From assembly GCA_032622095.1 (NCBI GenBank), contig CP136069.1:3625566-3689565 (forward strand): 64,000 nucleotides of DNA, read 5' to 3'. A model generated the notes under the pieces. It was given only the letters and a program-made list of their open reading frames with translations, had not been told where the DNA came from and ran no database searches. Positions within the stretch are counted from its first letter, which is position 1, and each line of letters opens with the position of its first letter. Shown here one piece after another: positions 53,121 through 64,000 of the stretch. Origin of the DNA: Siphonodentalium dalli. Its lineage: Eukaryota > Mollusca > Scaphopoda > Gadilida > Siphonodentaliidae. A program made the position numbers and the translations under genes.

Positions 53121-56100
53121 GGGTCATTTATGCGTGTGGGGAGAGGGGTGCATATATAGGGTCCTTTATGCGTGTGGGGAGAGGGGTCTATATAGGGTCC
53201 TTTATGCGTGTGGGGAGAGGGGGTGTATATATAGGGTCCTTTATGCGTGTGGGGAGAGGGGTGTATATATAGGGTCCTTTATGCGTGTGGGGAGAGGGGT
53301 GTATATATAGGGTCCTTTATGCGTGTGGGGAGAGGGGTGTATATATAGGGTCCTTTATGCGTGTGTGGAGAGGGGTGTATATAGGGTCCTTTATGCGTGT
53401 GGGGAGAGGGGTGTATATATAGGGTCCTTTATGCGTCTGGGGAGAGGGGTGTATATAGGGTCGTTTATGCGTGTGGGGAGAGGGGTCTATATAGGGTCCT
53501 TTATGCGTGTGGGGAGAGGGGTCTATATAGGGTCCTTTATGCGTGTGGGGAGAGGGGTCTATATAGGTCCTTTATGCGTGTGGGGAGAGGGGTGTATATA
53601 TAGGGTCCTTTATGTGTGTGGGGAGAGGGGTGTATATATAGGGTCCTTTATGCGTGTGGGGAGAGGGGTGTATATAGGGTCCTTTATGCGTGTGGGGAGA
53701 GGGGTGTATATATAGGGTCCTTTATGTGTGTGGGGAGAGGGGTGTATATATAGGGTCCTTTATGCGTGTGGGGAGAGGGGTGTATATAGGGTCCTTTATG
53801 CGTGTGGGGAGAGGGGTGTATATATAGGGTCCTTTATGTGTGTGGGGAGAGGGGTGTATATATAGGGTCCTTTATGCGTGTGGGGAGAGGGGTGTATATA
53901 TAGGGTCCTTTATGCGTGTGGGGAGAGGGGTCTATATAGGGTCCTTTATGCGTGTGTGGAGAGGGGTGTATATATAGGGTCCTTTATGCGTGTGTGGAGA
54001 GGGGTGTATATATAGGGTACTTTATGCGTGTGGGGAGAGGGCTCTATATAGGTCCTTTATGCGTGTGTGGAGAGGGGTGTATATATAGGGTCCTTTATGC
54101 GTGTGTGGAGAGGGGTGTATATATAGGGTACTTTATGCGTGTGGGGAGAGGGGTCTATATAGGGTCCTTTATGCGTGTGGGAGAGGGGTGTATATATAGG
54201 GTCCTTTATGCGTGTGGGGAGAGGGGTGTATATATAGGGTCCTTTATGCGTGTGGGGAGAGGGGTGTATATATATGGTCCTTTATGCGTGTGTGGAGAGG
54301 GGTGTATATATATGGTCCTTTATGCGTGTGTGGAGAGGGGTCTATATATATGGTCCTTTATGCGTGTGTGGAGATGGGTCTATATATAGGGTCCTTTATG
54401 CGTGTGGGGAGAGGGGTGTATATATAGGGTCCTTTATGCGTGTGGGGAGAGGGGTGTATATATAGGGTCCTTTATGCGTCTGTGGAGAGGGGTGTATATA
54501 TAGGGTNNNNNNNNNNNNNNNNNNNNNNNNNNNNNNNNNNNNNNNNNNNNNNNNNNNNNNNNNNNNNNNNNNNNNNNNNNNNNNNNNNNNNNNNNNNNNN
54601 NNNNNNAGAGGGGTGTATATAGGGTCCTTTATGCGTGTGGGGAGAGGGGTGTATATATATGGTCCTTTATGCGTGTGGGGAGAGGGGGTGTATATAGGGT
54701 CCTTTATGCGTGTGTGGAGAGGGCTCTATATAGGGTCCTTTATGCGTGTGGGGAGAGGGGTGTATATATAGGGTCCTTTATGCGTGTGTGGAGAGGGGTG
54801 TATATATATGGTCCTTTATGCGTGTGGGGAGAGGGGTGTATATATATGGTCCTTTATGCGTGTGGGGAGAGGGGTGTATATATATGGTCCTTTATGCGTG
54901 TGGGGAGAGGGGTGTATATATATGGTCCTTTATGCGTGTGGGGAGAGGGGTGTATATAGGGTCCTTTATGCGTGTGGGGAGAGGGGTGTATATATATGGT
55001 CCTTTATGCGTGTGGGGAGAGGGGTCTTATATGGTCCTTTATGCGTGTGTGGAGAGGGGTGTATATATATGGTCCTTTATGCGTGTGGGGAGAGGGGTGT
55101 ATATAGGGTCCTTTATGCGTGTGGGGAGAGGGGTGTATATATATGGTCCTTTATGCGTGTGGGGAGAGGGGTGTATATAGGGTCCTTTATGCGTGTGGGG
55201 AGAGGGGTGTATATATATGGTCCTTTATGCGTGTGGGGAGAGGGGTGTATATAGGGGTCCTTTATGCGTGTGGGGAGAGGGGTGTATATATATGGTCCTT
55301 TATGCGTGTGGGGAGAGGGGTGTATATATATGGTCCTTTATGCGTGTGTGGAGAGGGGTCTTATATGGTCCTTTATGCGTGTGTGGAGAGGGGTGTATAT
55401 ATGGTCCTTTATGCGTGTGGGGAGAGGGGTGTATATATGGTCCTTTATGCGTGTGGGGAGAGGGGTGTATATAGGGTCCTTTATGCGTGTGGGGAGAGGG
55501 GTGTATATATATGGTCCTTTATGCGTGTGTGGAGAGGGGTGTATATATATGGTCCTTTATGCGTGTGTGGAGAGGGGTGTATATATATGGTCCTTTATGC
55601 GTGTGGGGAGAGGGGTGTATATATAGGGTCCTTTATGCGTGTGTGGAGAGGGGTGTATATATATGGTCCTTTATGCGTGTGGGGAGAGGGGTGTATATAT
55701 AGGGTCCTTTATGCGTGTGGGGGAGAGGGGTGTATATATATGGTCCTTTATGCGTGTGGGGAGAGGGGTGTATATATATGGTCCTTTATGCGTGTGGGGA
55801 GAGGGGTGTATATAGGGTCCTTTATGCGTGTGGGGAGAGGGGTCTATATATATGGTCCTTTATGCGTGTGGGGAGAGGGGTGTATATATATGGTCCTTTA
55901 TGTGTGTGTGGAGAGGGGTGTATATAGGGTCCTTTATGCGTGTGGGGAGAGGGGTGTATATATATGGTCCTTTATGCGTGTGTGGAGAGGGGTCTATATA
56001 GGGTCCTTTATGCGTGTGGGGAGAGGGGTGTATATATAGGGTCCTTTATGCGTGTGGGGGAGAGGGGTGTATATATATGGTCCTTTATGTGTGTGTGGAG

Positions 56101-59100
56101 AGGGGTGTATATAGGGTCCTTTATGCGTGTGGGGAGAGGGGTCTTATATGGTCCTTTATGTGTGTGTGGAGAGGGGTCTATATAGGGTCCTTTATGCGTG
56201 TGGGGAGAGGGGTCTATATATATGGTCCTTTATGCGTGTGGGGAGAGGGGTGTATATATAGGGTCCTTTATGCGTGTGTGGAGAGGGGTGTATATAGGGT
56301 CCTTTATGCGTGTGTGGAGAGGGGGTGTATATATATGGTCCTTTATGCGTGTGGGGAGAGGGGTGTATATATATGGTCCTTTATGCGTGTGGGGAGAGGG
56401 GTGTATATATAGGGTCCTTTATGCGTGTGTGGAGAGGGGTGTATATATATGGTCCTTTATGCGTGTGGGGAGAGGGGTGTATATATAGGGTCCTTTATGC
56501 GTGTGGGGAGAGGGGTGTATATATAGGGTCCTTTATGCGTGTGTGGAGAGGGGTCTATATAGGTCCTTTATGCGTGTGGGGAGAGGGGTGTATATAGGGT
56601 CCTTTATGCGTGTGGGGAGAGGGGTGTATATATATGGTCCTTTATGCGTGTGGGGAGAGGGGTGTATATATAGGGTCCTTTATGCGTGTGTGGAGAGGGG
56701 TGTATATAGGTCCTTTATGCGTGTGGGGAGAGGGGGTGTATATATATGGTCCTTTATGCGTGTGGGGAGAGGGGTGTATATATAGGGTCCTTTATGCGTG
56801 TGTGGAGAGGGGTGTATATAGGTCCTTTATGCGTGTGTGGAGAGGGGTGTATATATAGGGTCCTTTATGCGTGTGTGGAGAGGGGTGTATATATAGGGTC
56901 CTTTATGCGTGTGGGGAGAGGGGTGTATATAGGTCCTTTATGCGTGTGGGGAGAGGGGTCTATATAGGGTCCTTTATGCGTGTGTGGAGAGGGGTGTATA
57001 TATAGGGTCCTTTATGCGTGTGGGGAGAGGGGTGTATATATAGGGTCCTTTATGCGTGTGTGGAGAGGGGTGTATATATAGGGTCCTTTATGCGTGTGGG
57101 GAGAGGGGTGTATATATAGGGTCCTTTATGCGTGTGTGGAGAGGGGTGTATATATAGGGTCCTTTATGCGTGTGGGGAGAGGGGTGTATATATAGGGTCC
57201 TTTATGCGTCTGGGGAGAGGGGTCTATATAGGGTCCTTTATGCGTGTGGGGAGAGGGGTGTATATATAGGGTCCTTTATGCGTGTGGGGAGAGGGGTGTA
57301 TATATATGGTCCTTTATGCGTGTGTGTGGAGAGGGGTGTATATATAGGGTCCTTTATGCGTGTGGGGAGAGGGGTGTATATATAGGGTCCTTTATGCGTG
57401 TGGGGAGAGGGGTGTATATATATGGTCCTTTATGCGTGTGTGGAGAGGGGGTGTATATAGGGTCCTTTATGCGTGTGTGTGGAGAGGGGGTGTATATATA
57501 TGGTCCTTTATGCGTGTGGGGAGAGGGGTGTATATAGGGTCCTTTATGCGTGTGGGGAGAGGGGGTCTATATATGGTCCTTTATGCGTGTGTGGAGAGGG
57601 GTGTATATATATGGTCCTTTATGCGTCTGGGGAGAGGGGTGTATATATATGGTCCTTTATGCGTGTGGGGGAGAGGGGTATATATATAGGGTCCTTTATG
57701 CGTGTGTGGAGAGAGGGTTGTATATATAGGGTCCTTTATGCGTGTGGGGAGAGGGGTGTATATATATGGTCCTTTATGCGTGTGGGGGAGAGGGGTGTAT
57801 ATATAGGGTCCTTTATGCGTATGTGGAGAGAGGGGTGTATATATAGGGTCCTTTATGCGTGTGGGGAGAGGGGTGTATATATATGGTCCTTTATGCGTGT
57901 GGGGAGAGGGGTCTATATAGGGTCCTTTATGCGTGTGTGGAGAGGGGTGTATATATATGGTCCTTTATGCGTGTGGGGAGAGGGGTGTATATATAGGGTC
58001 CTTTATGCGTGTGGGGAGAGGGGTCTATATATGGTCCTTTATGCGTGTGGGGAGAGGGGTGTATATATAGGTCCTTTATGCGTCTGGGGAGAGGGGTGTA
58101 TATATAGGGTCCTTTATGCGTGTGGGGAGAGGGGTGTATATATAGGTCCTTTATGCGTGTGGGGAGAGGGGTGTATATATAGGTCCTTTATGCGTGTGGG
58201 GAGAGGGGTGTATATATAGGGTCCTTTATGCGTGTGGGGAGAGGGGTGTATATATAGGGTCCTTTATGCGTGTGGGGAGAGGGGTGTATATATAGGTCCT
58301 TTATGCGTCTGGGGAGAGGGGTGTATATATAGGGTCCTTTATGCGTGTGGGGAGAGGGGTGTATATATAGGGTCCTTTATGCGTGTGGGGAGAGGGCTCT
58401 ATATAGGGTCCTTTATGTGTGTGGGGAGAGGGCTCTATATAGGGTCCTTTATGCGTGTGGGGAGAGGGGTGTATATATAGGGTCCTTTATGCGTGTGGGG
58501 AGAGGGGTGTATATATAGGGTCCTTTATGCGTGTGGGGAGAGGGGTGTATATATAGGGTCCTTTATGCGTGTGTGGAGAGGGGTGTATATATAGGGTCCT
58601 TTATGTGTGTGGGGAGAGGGGTCTATATAGGTCCTTTATGCGTGTGGGGAGAGAGGTGTATATATAGGGTCCTTTATGCGTGTGGGGAGAGGGGTGTATA
58701 TATAGGGTCCTTTATGTGTGTGGGGAGAGGGGTCTATATAGGTCCTTTATGCGTGTGGGGAGAGAGGTGTATATATAGGGTCATTTATGCGTGTGGGGAG
58801 AGGGGTGTATATATAGGGTCCTTTATGCGTGTGGGGAGAGGGGTGTATATAGGGTCCTTTATGCGTGTGGGGAGAGGGCTCTATATAGGGTCCTTTATGC
58901 GTGTGGGGAGAGGGGTGTATATATAGGGTCCTTTATGCGTGTGGGGAGAGGGGTCTATATAGGGTCCTTTATGCGTGTGTGGAGAGGGGTCTTATATGGT
59001 CCTTTATGCGTCTGGGGAGAGGGGTCTATATAGGTCCTTTATGCGTGTGGGGAGAGGGGTGTATATAGGGTCCTTTATGCGTGTGGGGAGAGGGGTCTAT

Positions 59101-62045
59101 ATAGGGTCCTTTATGCGTGTGGGGAGAGGGGTGTATATAGGGTCCTTTATGCGTGTGGGGAGAGGGGTCTATATAGGTCCTTTATGCGTGTGGGGAGAGG
59201 GGTGTATATATAGGGTCCTTTATGCGTGTGTGGAGAGGGGTGTATATAGGTCCTTTATGCGTGTGTGGAGAGGGGTGTATATATAGGGTCCTTTATGCGT
59301 GTGGGGAGAGGGGTGTATATATAGGGTCCTTTATGCGTGTGTGGAGAGGGGTGTATATAGGTCCTTTATGCGTGTGGGGAGAGGGGTGTATATAGGTCCT
59401 TTATGCGTGTGGGGAGAGGGGTCAATATAGGTCCTTTATGCGTGTGTGGAGAGGGGTCTATATAGGTCCTTTATGCGTGTGTGGAGAGGGGTGTATATAT
59501 AGGGTCCTTTATGCGTGTGGGGAGAGGGGTGTATATATAGGGTCCTTTATGCGTGTGTGGAGAGGGGTGTATATAGGTCCTTTATGCGTGTGGGGGAGAG
59601 GGGTGTATATAGGTCCTTTATGCGTGTGGGGAGAGGGGTGTATATATAGGGTCCTTTATGCGTGTGGGGAGAGGGGTGTATATATAGGGTCCTTTATGCG
59701 CGTGTGGAGAGGGGTCTATATAGGGTCCTTTATGCGTGTGTGGAGAGGGGTCTATATAGGTCCTTTATGCGTGTGGGAGAGGGGTGTATATAGGGTCCTT
59801 TATGCGTGTGTGGAGAGGGGGTCTATATAGGTCCTTTATGCGTGTGGGGAGAGGGGTCTATATAGGTCCTTTATGCGTCTGGGGAGAGGGGTCTATATAG
59901 GTCCTTTATGCGTCTGGGGAGAGGGGTCTATATAGGTCCTTTATGCGTCTGGGGAGAGGGGTGTATATAGGGTCCTTTATGCGTGTGTGGAGAGGGGTCT
60001 ATATAGGTCCTTTATGCGTCTGGGGAGAGGGGTGTATATAGGGTCCTTTATGCGTGTGTGGAGAGGGGTCTATATAGGTCCTTTATGCGTGTGGGGAGAG
60101 GGGTCTATATAGGTCCTTTATGCGTGTGGGGAGAGGGGTCTATATAGGTCCTTTATGCGTCTGGGGAGAGGGGTCTATATAGGTCCTTTATGCGTCTGGG
60201 GAGAGGGGTGTATATATAGGGTCCTTTATGCGTGTGTGGAGAGGGGTCTATATAGGTCCTTTATGCGTGTGGGGAGAGGGGTGTATATAGGGTCTTTTAT
60301 GCGTGTGTGGAGAGGGGTGTATATAGGGTCCTTTATGCGTGTGTGGAGAGGGGTGTATATAGGTCCTTTATGCGTGTGGGGAGAGAGGTGTATATATAGG
60401 GTCCTTTATGCGTGTGTGGAGAGGGGGTGTATATATAGGGTCCTTTATGCGTGTGTGGAGAGGGGTCTATATAGGTCCTTTATGCGTGTGGGGAGAGGGG
60501 TGTATATAGGGTCCTTTATGCGTGTGTGGAGAGGGGTCTATATAGGTCCTTTATGCGTGTGTGGAGAGAGGGGTCTATATAGGTCCTTTATGCGTGTGGG
60601 GAGAGGGGTGTATATAGGGTCCTTTATGCGTGTGGGGAGAGAGGTGTATATAGGGTCCTTTATGCGTGTGGGGAGAGAGGTGTATATAGGGTCCTTTATG
60701 CGTGTGTGGAGAGGGGTGTATATAGGGTCCTTTATGCGTGTGTGGAGAGGGGTGTATATAGGGTCCTTTATGCGTGTGGGGAGAGGGGTGTATATAGGGT
60801 CCTTTATGCGTGTGTGGAGAGGGGTGTATATAGGTCCTTTATGCGTGTGGGGGAGAGAGGTGTATATATAGGGTCCTTTATGCGTGGTGTGGGAGAGGGG
60901 TGTATATATAGGGTCCTTTATGCGTGTGTGGAGAGGGGTCTATATAGGTCCTTTATGCGTGTGGGGAGAGGGGTCTATATAGGGTCCTTTATGCGTGTGT
61001 GGAGAGGGGTGTATATAGGTCCTTTATGCGTGTGGGGAGAGAGGTGTATATATAGGGTCCTTTATGCGTGTGGGGAGAGGGGTGTATATATAGGGTCCTT
61101 TATGCGTGTGTGGAGAGGGGGTGTATATATAGGGTCCTTTATGCGTGTGTGGAGAGGGGTCTATATAGGTCCTTTATGCGTGTGGGGAGAGGGGTGTATA
61201 TAGGGTCCTTTATGCGTGTGTGGAGAGGGGTCTATATAGGTCCTTTATGCGTGTGTGGAGAGAGGTGTATATAGGGTCCTTTATGCGTGTGGGGAGAGGG
61301 GTGTATATATAGGGTCCTTTATGCGTGTGGGAGAGGGGTGTATATAGGTCCTTTATGCGTGTGGGGAGAGGGGTGTATATAGGTCCTTTATGCGTGTGTG
61401 GAGAGGGGTGTATATAGGGTCCTTTATGCGTGTGTGGAGAGGGGTGTATATAGGGTCCTTTATGTGTGTGGGGAGAGGGGTGTATATATAGGGTCCTTTA
61501 TGCGTGTGGGGAGAGGGCTCTATATAGGGTCCTTTATGCGTGTGGGGAGAGGGCTCTATATAGGGTCCTTTATGTGTGTGGGGAGAGGGGTGTATATATA
61601 GGGTCCTTTATGCGTGTGGGGAGAGGGGTGTATATATAGGGTCCTTTATGCGTGTGTGGAGAGGGGTGTATATATAGGGTCCTTTATGCGTGTGTGGAGA
61701 GGGGTGTATATATAGGGTCCTTTATGCGTGTGGGGAGAGGGGTGTATATATAGGGTCCTTTATGCGTGTGGGGAGAGGGGTGTATATATAGGGTCCTTTA
61801 TGCGTGTGGGGAGAGGGGTGTATATATAGGGTCCTTTATGCGTGTGTGGAGAGGGGTGTATATATAGGGTCCTTTATGCGTGTGGGGAGAGGGGTGTATA
61901 TAGGGTCCTTTATGCGTGTGTGGAGAGGGCTCTATATAGGGTCCTTTATGCGTGTGTGGAGAGGGGTCTATATAGGTCCTTTATGCGTCTGGGGAGAGGG
62001 GTCTATATAGGTCCTTTATGCGTCTGGGGAGAGGGGTGTATATAA
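53121..62045. repeat. 8.9 kb G-rich minisatellite, about 240 units of 34-38 bp
   Basis: Unit GGGTCCTTTATGCGTGTGGG, GAGAGGGGTGTATATATA. Variants: TGTGGAG for TGGGGAG, GTCTATATA for GTGTATATA, TATATATGGTCC for TATATAGGGTCC, and GGTCC for GGGTCC. The last TA-run changes length, so units are 34 to 38 bp. Scores of overlapping ORFs with repeated YRVLYACGERGVY-like peptides come from this array and should not be annotated as genes. The array is open-ended in length because of the internal gap. Confidence 0.97.
54507..54606. other. Assembly gap (100 N)
   Basis: Exactly 100 N inside the minisatellite. A round number usually means unknown size, so true array length may be greater than shown. Confidence 0.99.
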
Positions 62046-62414
62046 ATATTACATGGATGAGATTGTTTTTGGTTTTTGTTAATTGTTTTTGATTTTTTGT
62101 TTAATATACATTTTATAAGACCCCGATAACAATATATAGTGCCAACATCCAGACTTTTAAATGGCAGTATAAGAATATACGTACAAATTACAGTTAGAAT
62201 ATACGCGGACAAATGACAGTTAGAATATACACATGGTATAATATACGTACACATGGTATAAAATACGTACACATGATATAATATATACGTACATGTACAC
62301 ATGGCATACTATATGTACACAGTTAGAATATATGTACAAATGCATGGTATAGTATTGCAATATTCACGACAGAATAAGACTTCGTCATCACCGAGTTGGC
62401 GTTCATTTGCATGA
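62046..62414. repeat. AT-rich sequence with short degenerate repeats
   Basis: Imperfect units (AGTTAGAATATACG, ACATGGTATAATATACGTAC) at 62175-62345. No gene. Confidence 0.6.
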
Positions 62415-62540
62415 ATCATTTACTAAGCATGCCCAACAGACGGAATTTGGTGATCATATATATTATATAGTACGAATTCTCAGCAGACGGAATTTGGAAA
62501 TCATATATATACAACGCATGCTCAGCAGACGGAATTTGAT
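62415..62540. repeat. About 45 bp degenerate tandem repeat, 3 units
   Basis: CAACAGACGGAATTTGGTGA, TCAGCAGACGGAATTTGGAA and TCAGCAGACGGAATTTGATG at about 62435, 62480 and 62522, each followed by an ATATAT tract. Confidence 0.8.
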
Positions 62541-62589
62541 GATGAGATATATAATGCGAACTGCATGATGAACCTGATCGGAGATTCCG

Positions 62590-62590
62590 C

Positions 62591-62641
<51 letters not shown>
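62590..62641. repeat. TA dinucleotide microsatellite
   Basis: About 25 uninterrupted TA units. Can extrude as a cruciform and is often polymorphic. Confidence 0.95.
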
Positions 62642-62642
<1 letters not shown>

Positions 62643-63538
62643 TAAACGGAAAGGTTCTTTGAGAAACTCAAAACTGTGTGCGACGACGTCACGACGGGGA
62701 AGTCACGTGATATTACCACCAATCCAACCAGAAGACAAGAGACGCAAAGTCGTTATAATACGGAATGGAAATAAGTTATTATTTTATAAATACTTTTACA
62801 AACTCTATGCAGCGCCCTCTCCGTTATCACAGCGATATATCACTGCCGGAAGGAGGGTACTTTGCGGACCGATACATCTATTTTTACGTATCGTCGGAAC
62901 TATATTTAGTAACCTATTATCGTATATTGACCACCAAAAGTTTGCAATAATTGTAATTTATCGGTATTGATAACAATAATATGAACTGAGCCAGACATAT
63001 AGACAATTTTAAACCTAAAACATAAGAACTAAGATCATGTCAGAAATCCTTACCAAATGCTTGCATATGGCATGCAGTGGTATCTCAGGGAGATAACTCT
63101 GCCTGGAGTTTGACACTTTTACCCTAATGACAGCAACCGTATAATCAGATGGTGTTGAGATTTGAAGGACCCTCCACAATAAACCAATCATTTACACCCA
63201 AACACTCAGCGTGAAGTTGTCACCACACACAAACACGAAAACACCAATTTGAGCGTTTGTTAAAAAGGACTCCGGCGCGACGATTAAAAAGAGATTAATC
63301 TCCATTAAATCTCAATTAAAGTTAACAGTGTTCATTTACAAATGAAGAGAAGGTTTTTCTCGTCTATATGACAATACCTACAAGCATTTATTTCGTCTCG
63401 GTGACAATACCTACTAGCATTTTCTATATAACGGTAAACTGTATTTAATGAGACCTTAAACGACAAACGAAAGTTAGAAATTATACACTGAAATCCCTAA
63501 TTTGCGACAATGTGAAGACAATAGCTTGTCACGAGGAC
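62642..63538. other. Unassigned sequence, no gene supported
   Basis: The 103-codon frame at 62659-62970 begins at TTG, ends in AT-rich sequence and shows no domain. A duplicated short word, GACAATACCTAC with AAGCATTT or TAGCATTT, occurs at 63370 and 63402. Confidence 0.45.
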
Positions 63539-63622
63539 AAGAAGATATAGGTACTCCACGACAAGAAGATAGGTACTCCACGACAAGAAGATAGGTACTC
63601 CGCCACACGAAGATAGGTAATC
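63539..63622. repeat. About 22 bp tandem repeat, 4 units
   Basis: GACAAGAAGATAGGTACTCC with AC, repeated with small changes (CACACGAAGATAGGTAATCT in the last). Confidence 0.85.
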
Positions 63623-64000
63623 TGAGCGATTAGAGTTCTTTGTGTGGCCATAGCTGTGGGATTATATGAAATTGTGTTTTGTTTGTCAGAAACAACCAAG
63701 ATGGTAATCGTGAGAACCCACGAACAATGTACACCCGGAAGAAATTACGGTTTATTAGAGTGACGGCCACTATACCAACCGGAAGTTTCAAAGAAAGGTA
63801 GCAGACGATGAGGGAATAATTAAACAGTATAAAATTCTGTTTCTTAATTTTCACACTGGACTCTCATGGAACTAATTAATGACCTATACATAACGGGAAA
63901 TATCTAGGAATGTTTGGGGACACCTGTTCAGGGTTCGCGCTGCCACTGGTCAAATTTGCCAATGGAAAAAATAATTCACATTTGGCAAAAAATATTTTCA
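63623..64000. other. Unassigned sequence at window end
   Basis: No gene recognised. The last 80 bases contain an imperfect inverted pair, AAATTTGCCAATGG and CATTTGGCAAA, with GGGTTCGCGCTGCC before it; this may start a repeat continuing outside the window. Confidence 0.4.

Noticed and set aside
53323-62045. Dozens of overlapping ORFs with YRVLYACGERGVY-type repeats
   Set aside because: By-products of the 34-38 bp minisatellite; they shift frame with unit length and share one peptide pattern.
53121-62045. CRISPR-like array (regular repeats)
   Set aside because: Repeats are contiguous with no unique spacers, in a eukaryotic context; this is a minisatellite.
62659-62970. 103-codon ORF (MRNSKLCATTSRRG start)
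   Set aside because: Starts at TTG, no domain, drifts into AT-rich sequence; no second line of evidence.

Overview
The window looks like non-coding DNA from an animal, probably a marine invertebrate. It is AT-rich, gene-poor, intron-scale DNA with no operons, no bacterial gene density and no rRNA or true tRNA gene. It holds many short inverted-repeat DNA transposons (MITE-like), several at TTAA or TA targets, plus tRNA-derived SINE-like fragments and very large tandem arrays. A 100-base N run marks an assembly gap. I cannot name the species from sequence alone.

Layout. 1-13 kb: a mosaic of MITE families, named here by letter (A, nested palindromes; B, TTAAAGGTACTC ends; C, AGGGGTACTG ends; D, TGTCTGTCATTTG ends), with several minisatellites. 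14.2-18.1 kb: a 3.8 kb inverted repeat with arms of about 0.7-0.9 kb. 18.7-25.2 kb: a TTAA-flanked piggyBac-like MITE, more A and D copies, a cluster of four different tandem repeats, and a nested inverted repeat. 25-29.7 kb: mostly unique sequence with degenerate tRNA-like fragments and a small MITE. 30.0-30.8 kb: the one convincing intact protein gene, a 250-residue intronless ORF with a ParB/sulfiredoxin-like motif block and a C-terminal CaaX box. 31-35.2 kb: tandem and dispersed repeats, including a nearly exact 289 bp tandem duplication. 35.6-39.8 kb: an inverted duplication (arms about 0.53 kb) enclosing a possible two-exon gene for a small secreted basic protein and another transposon-like element. 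40.4-42.7 kb: an AT-rich satellite whose 39 bp unit creates an artificial 547-codon ORF. 43-53 kb: more MITEs, a 1.85 kb array of about 49 bp units, and a local duplication. 53.1-62.0 kb: an 8.9 kb G-rich minisatellite with about 240 units of 34-38 bp, interrupted by the gap. 62-64 kb: AT-rich sequence with short repeats.

The genes do not form a visible pathway. The main biology here is mobile and repetitive DNA: hairpin modules that recur alone, inside TA-flanked elements and inside TTAA-flanked elements, and elements inserted into their own palindromes. Most long ORFs in the window are by-products of tandem repeats whose period is a multiple of three. Family names for the mobile elements are inferences from termini and target sites; no transposase gene was found.
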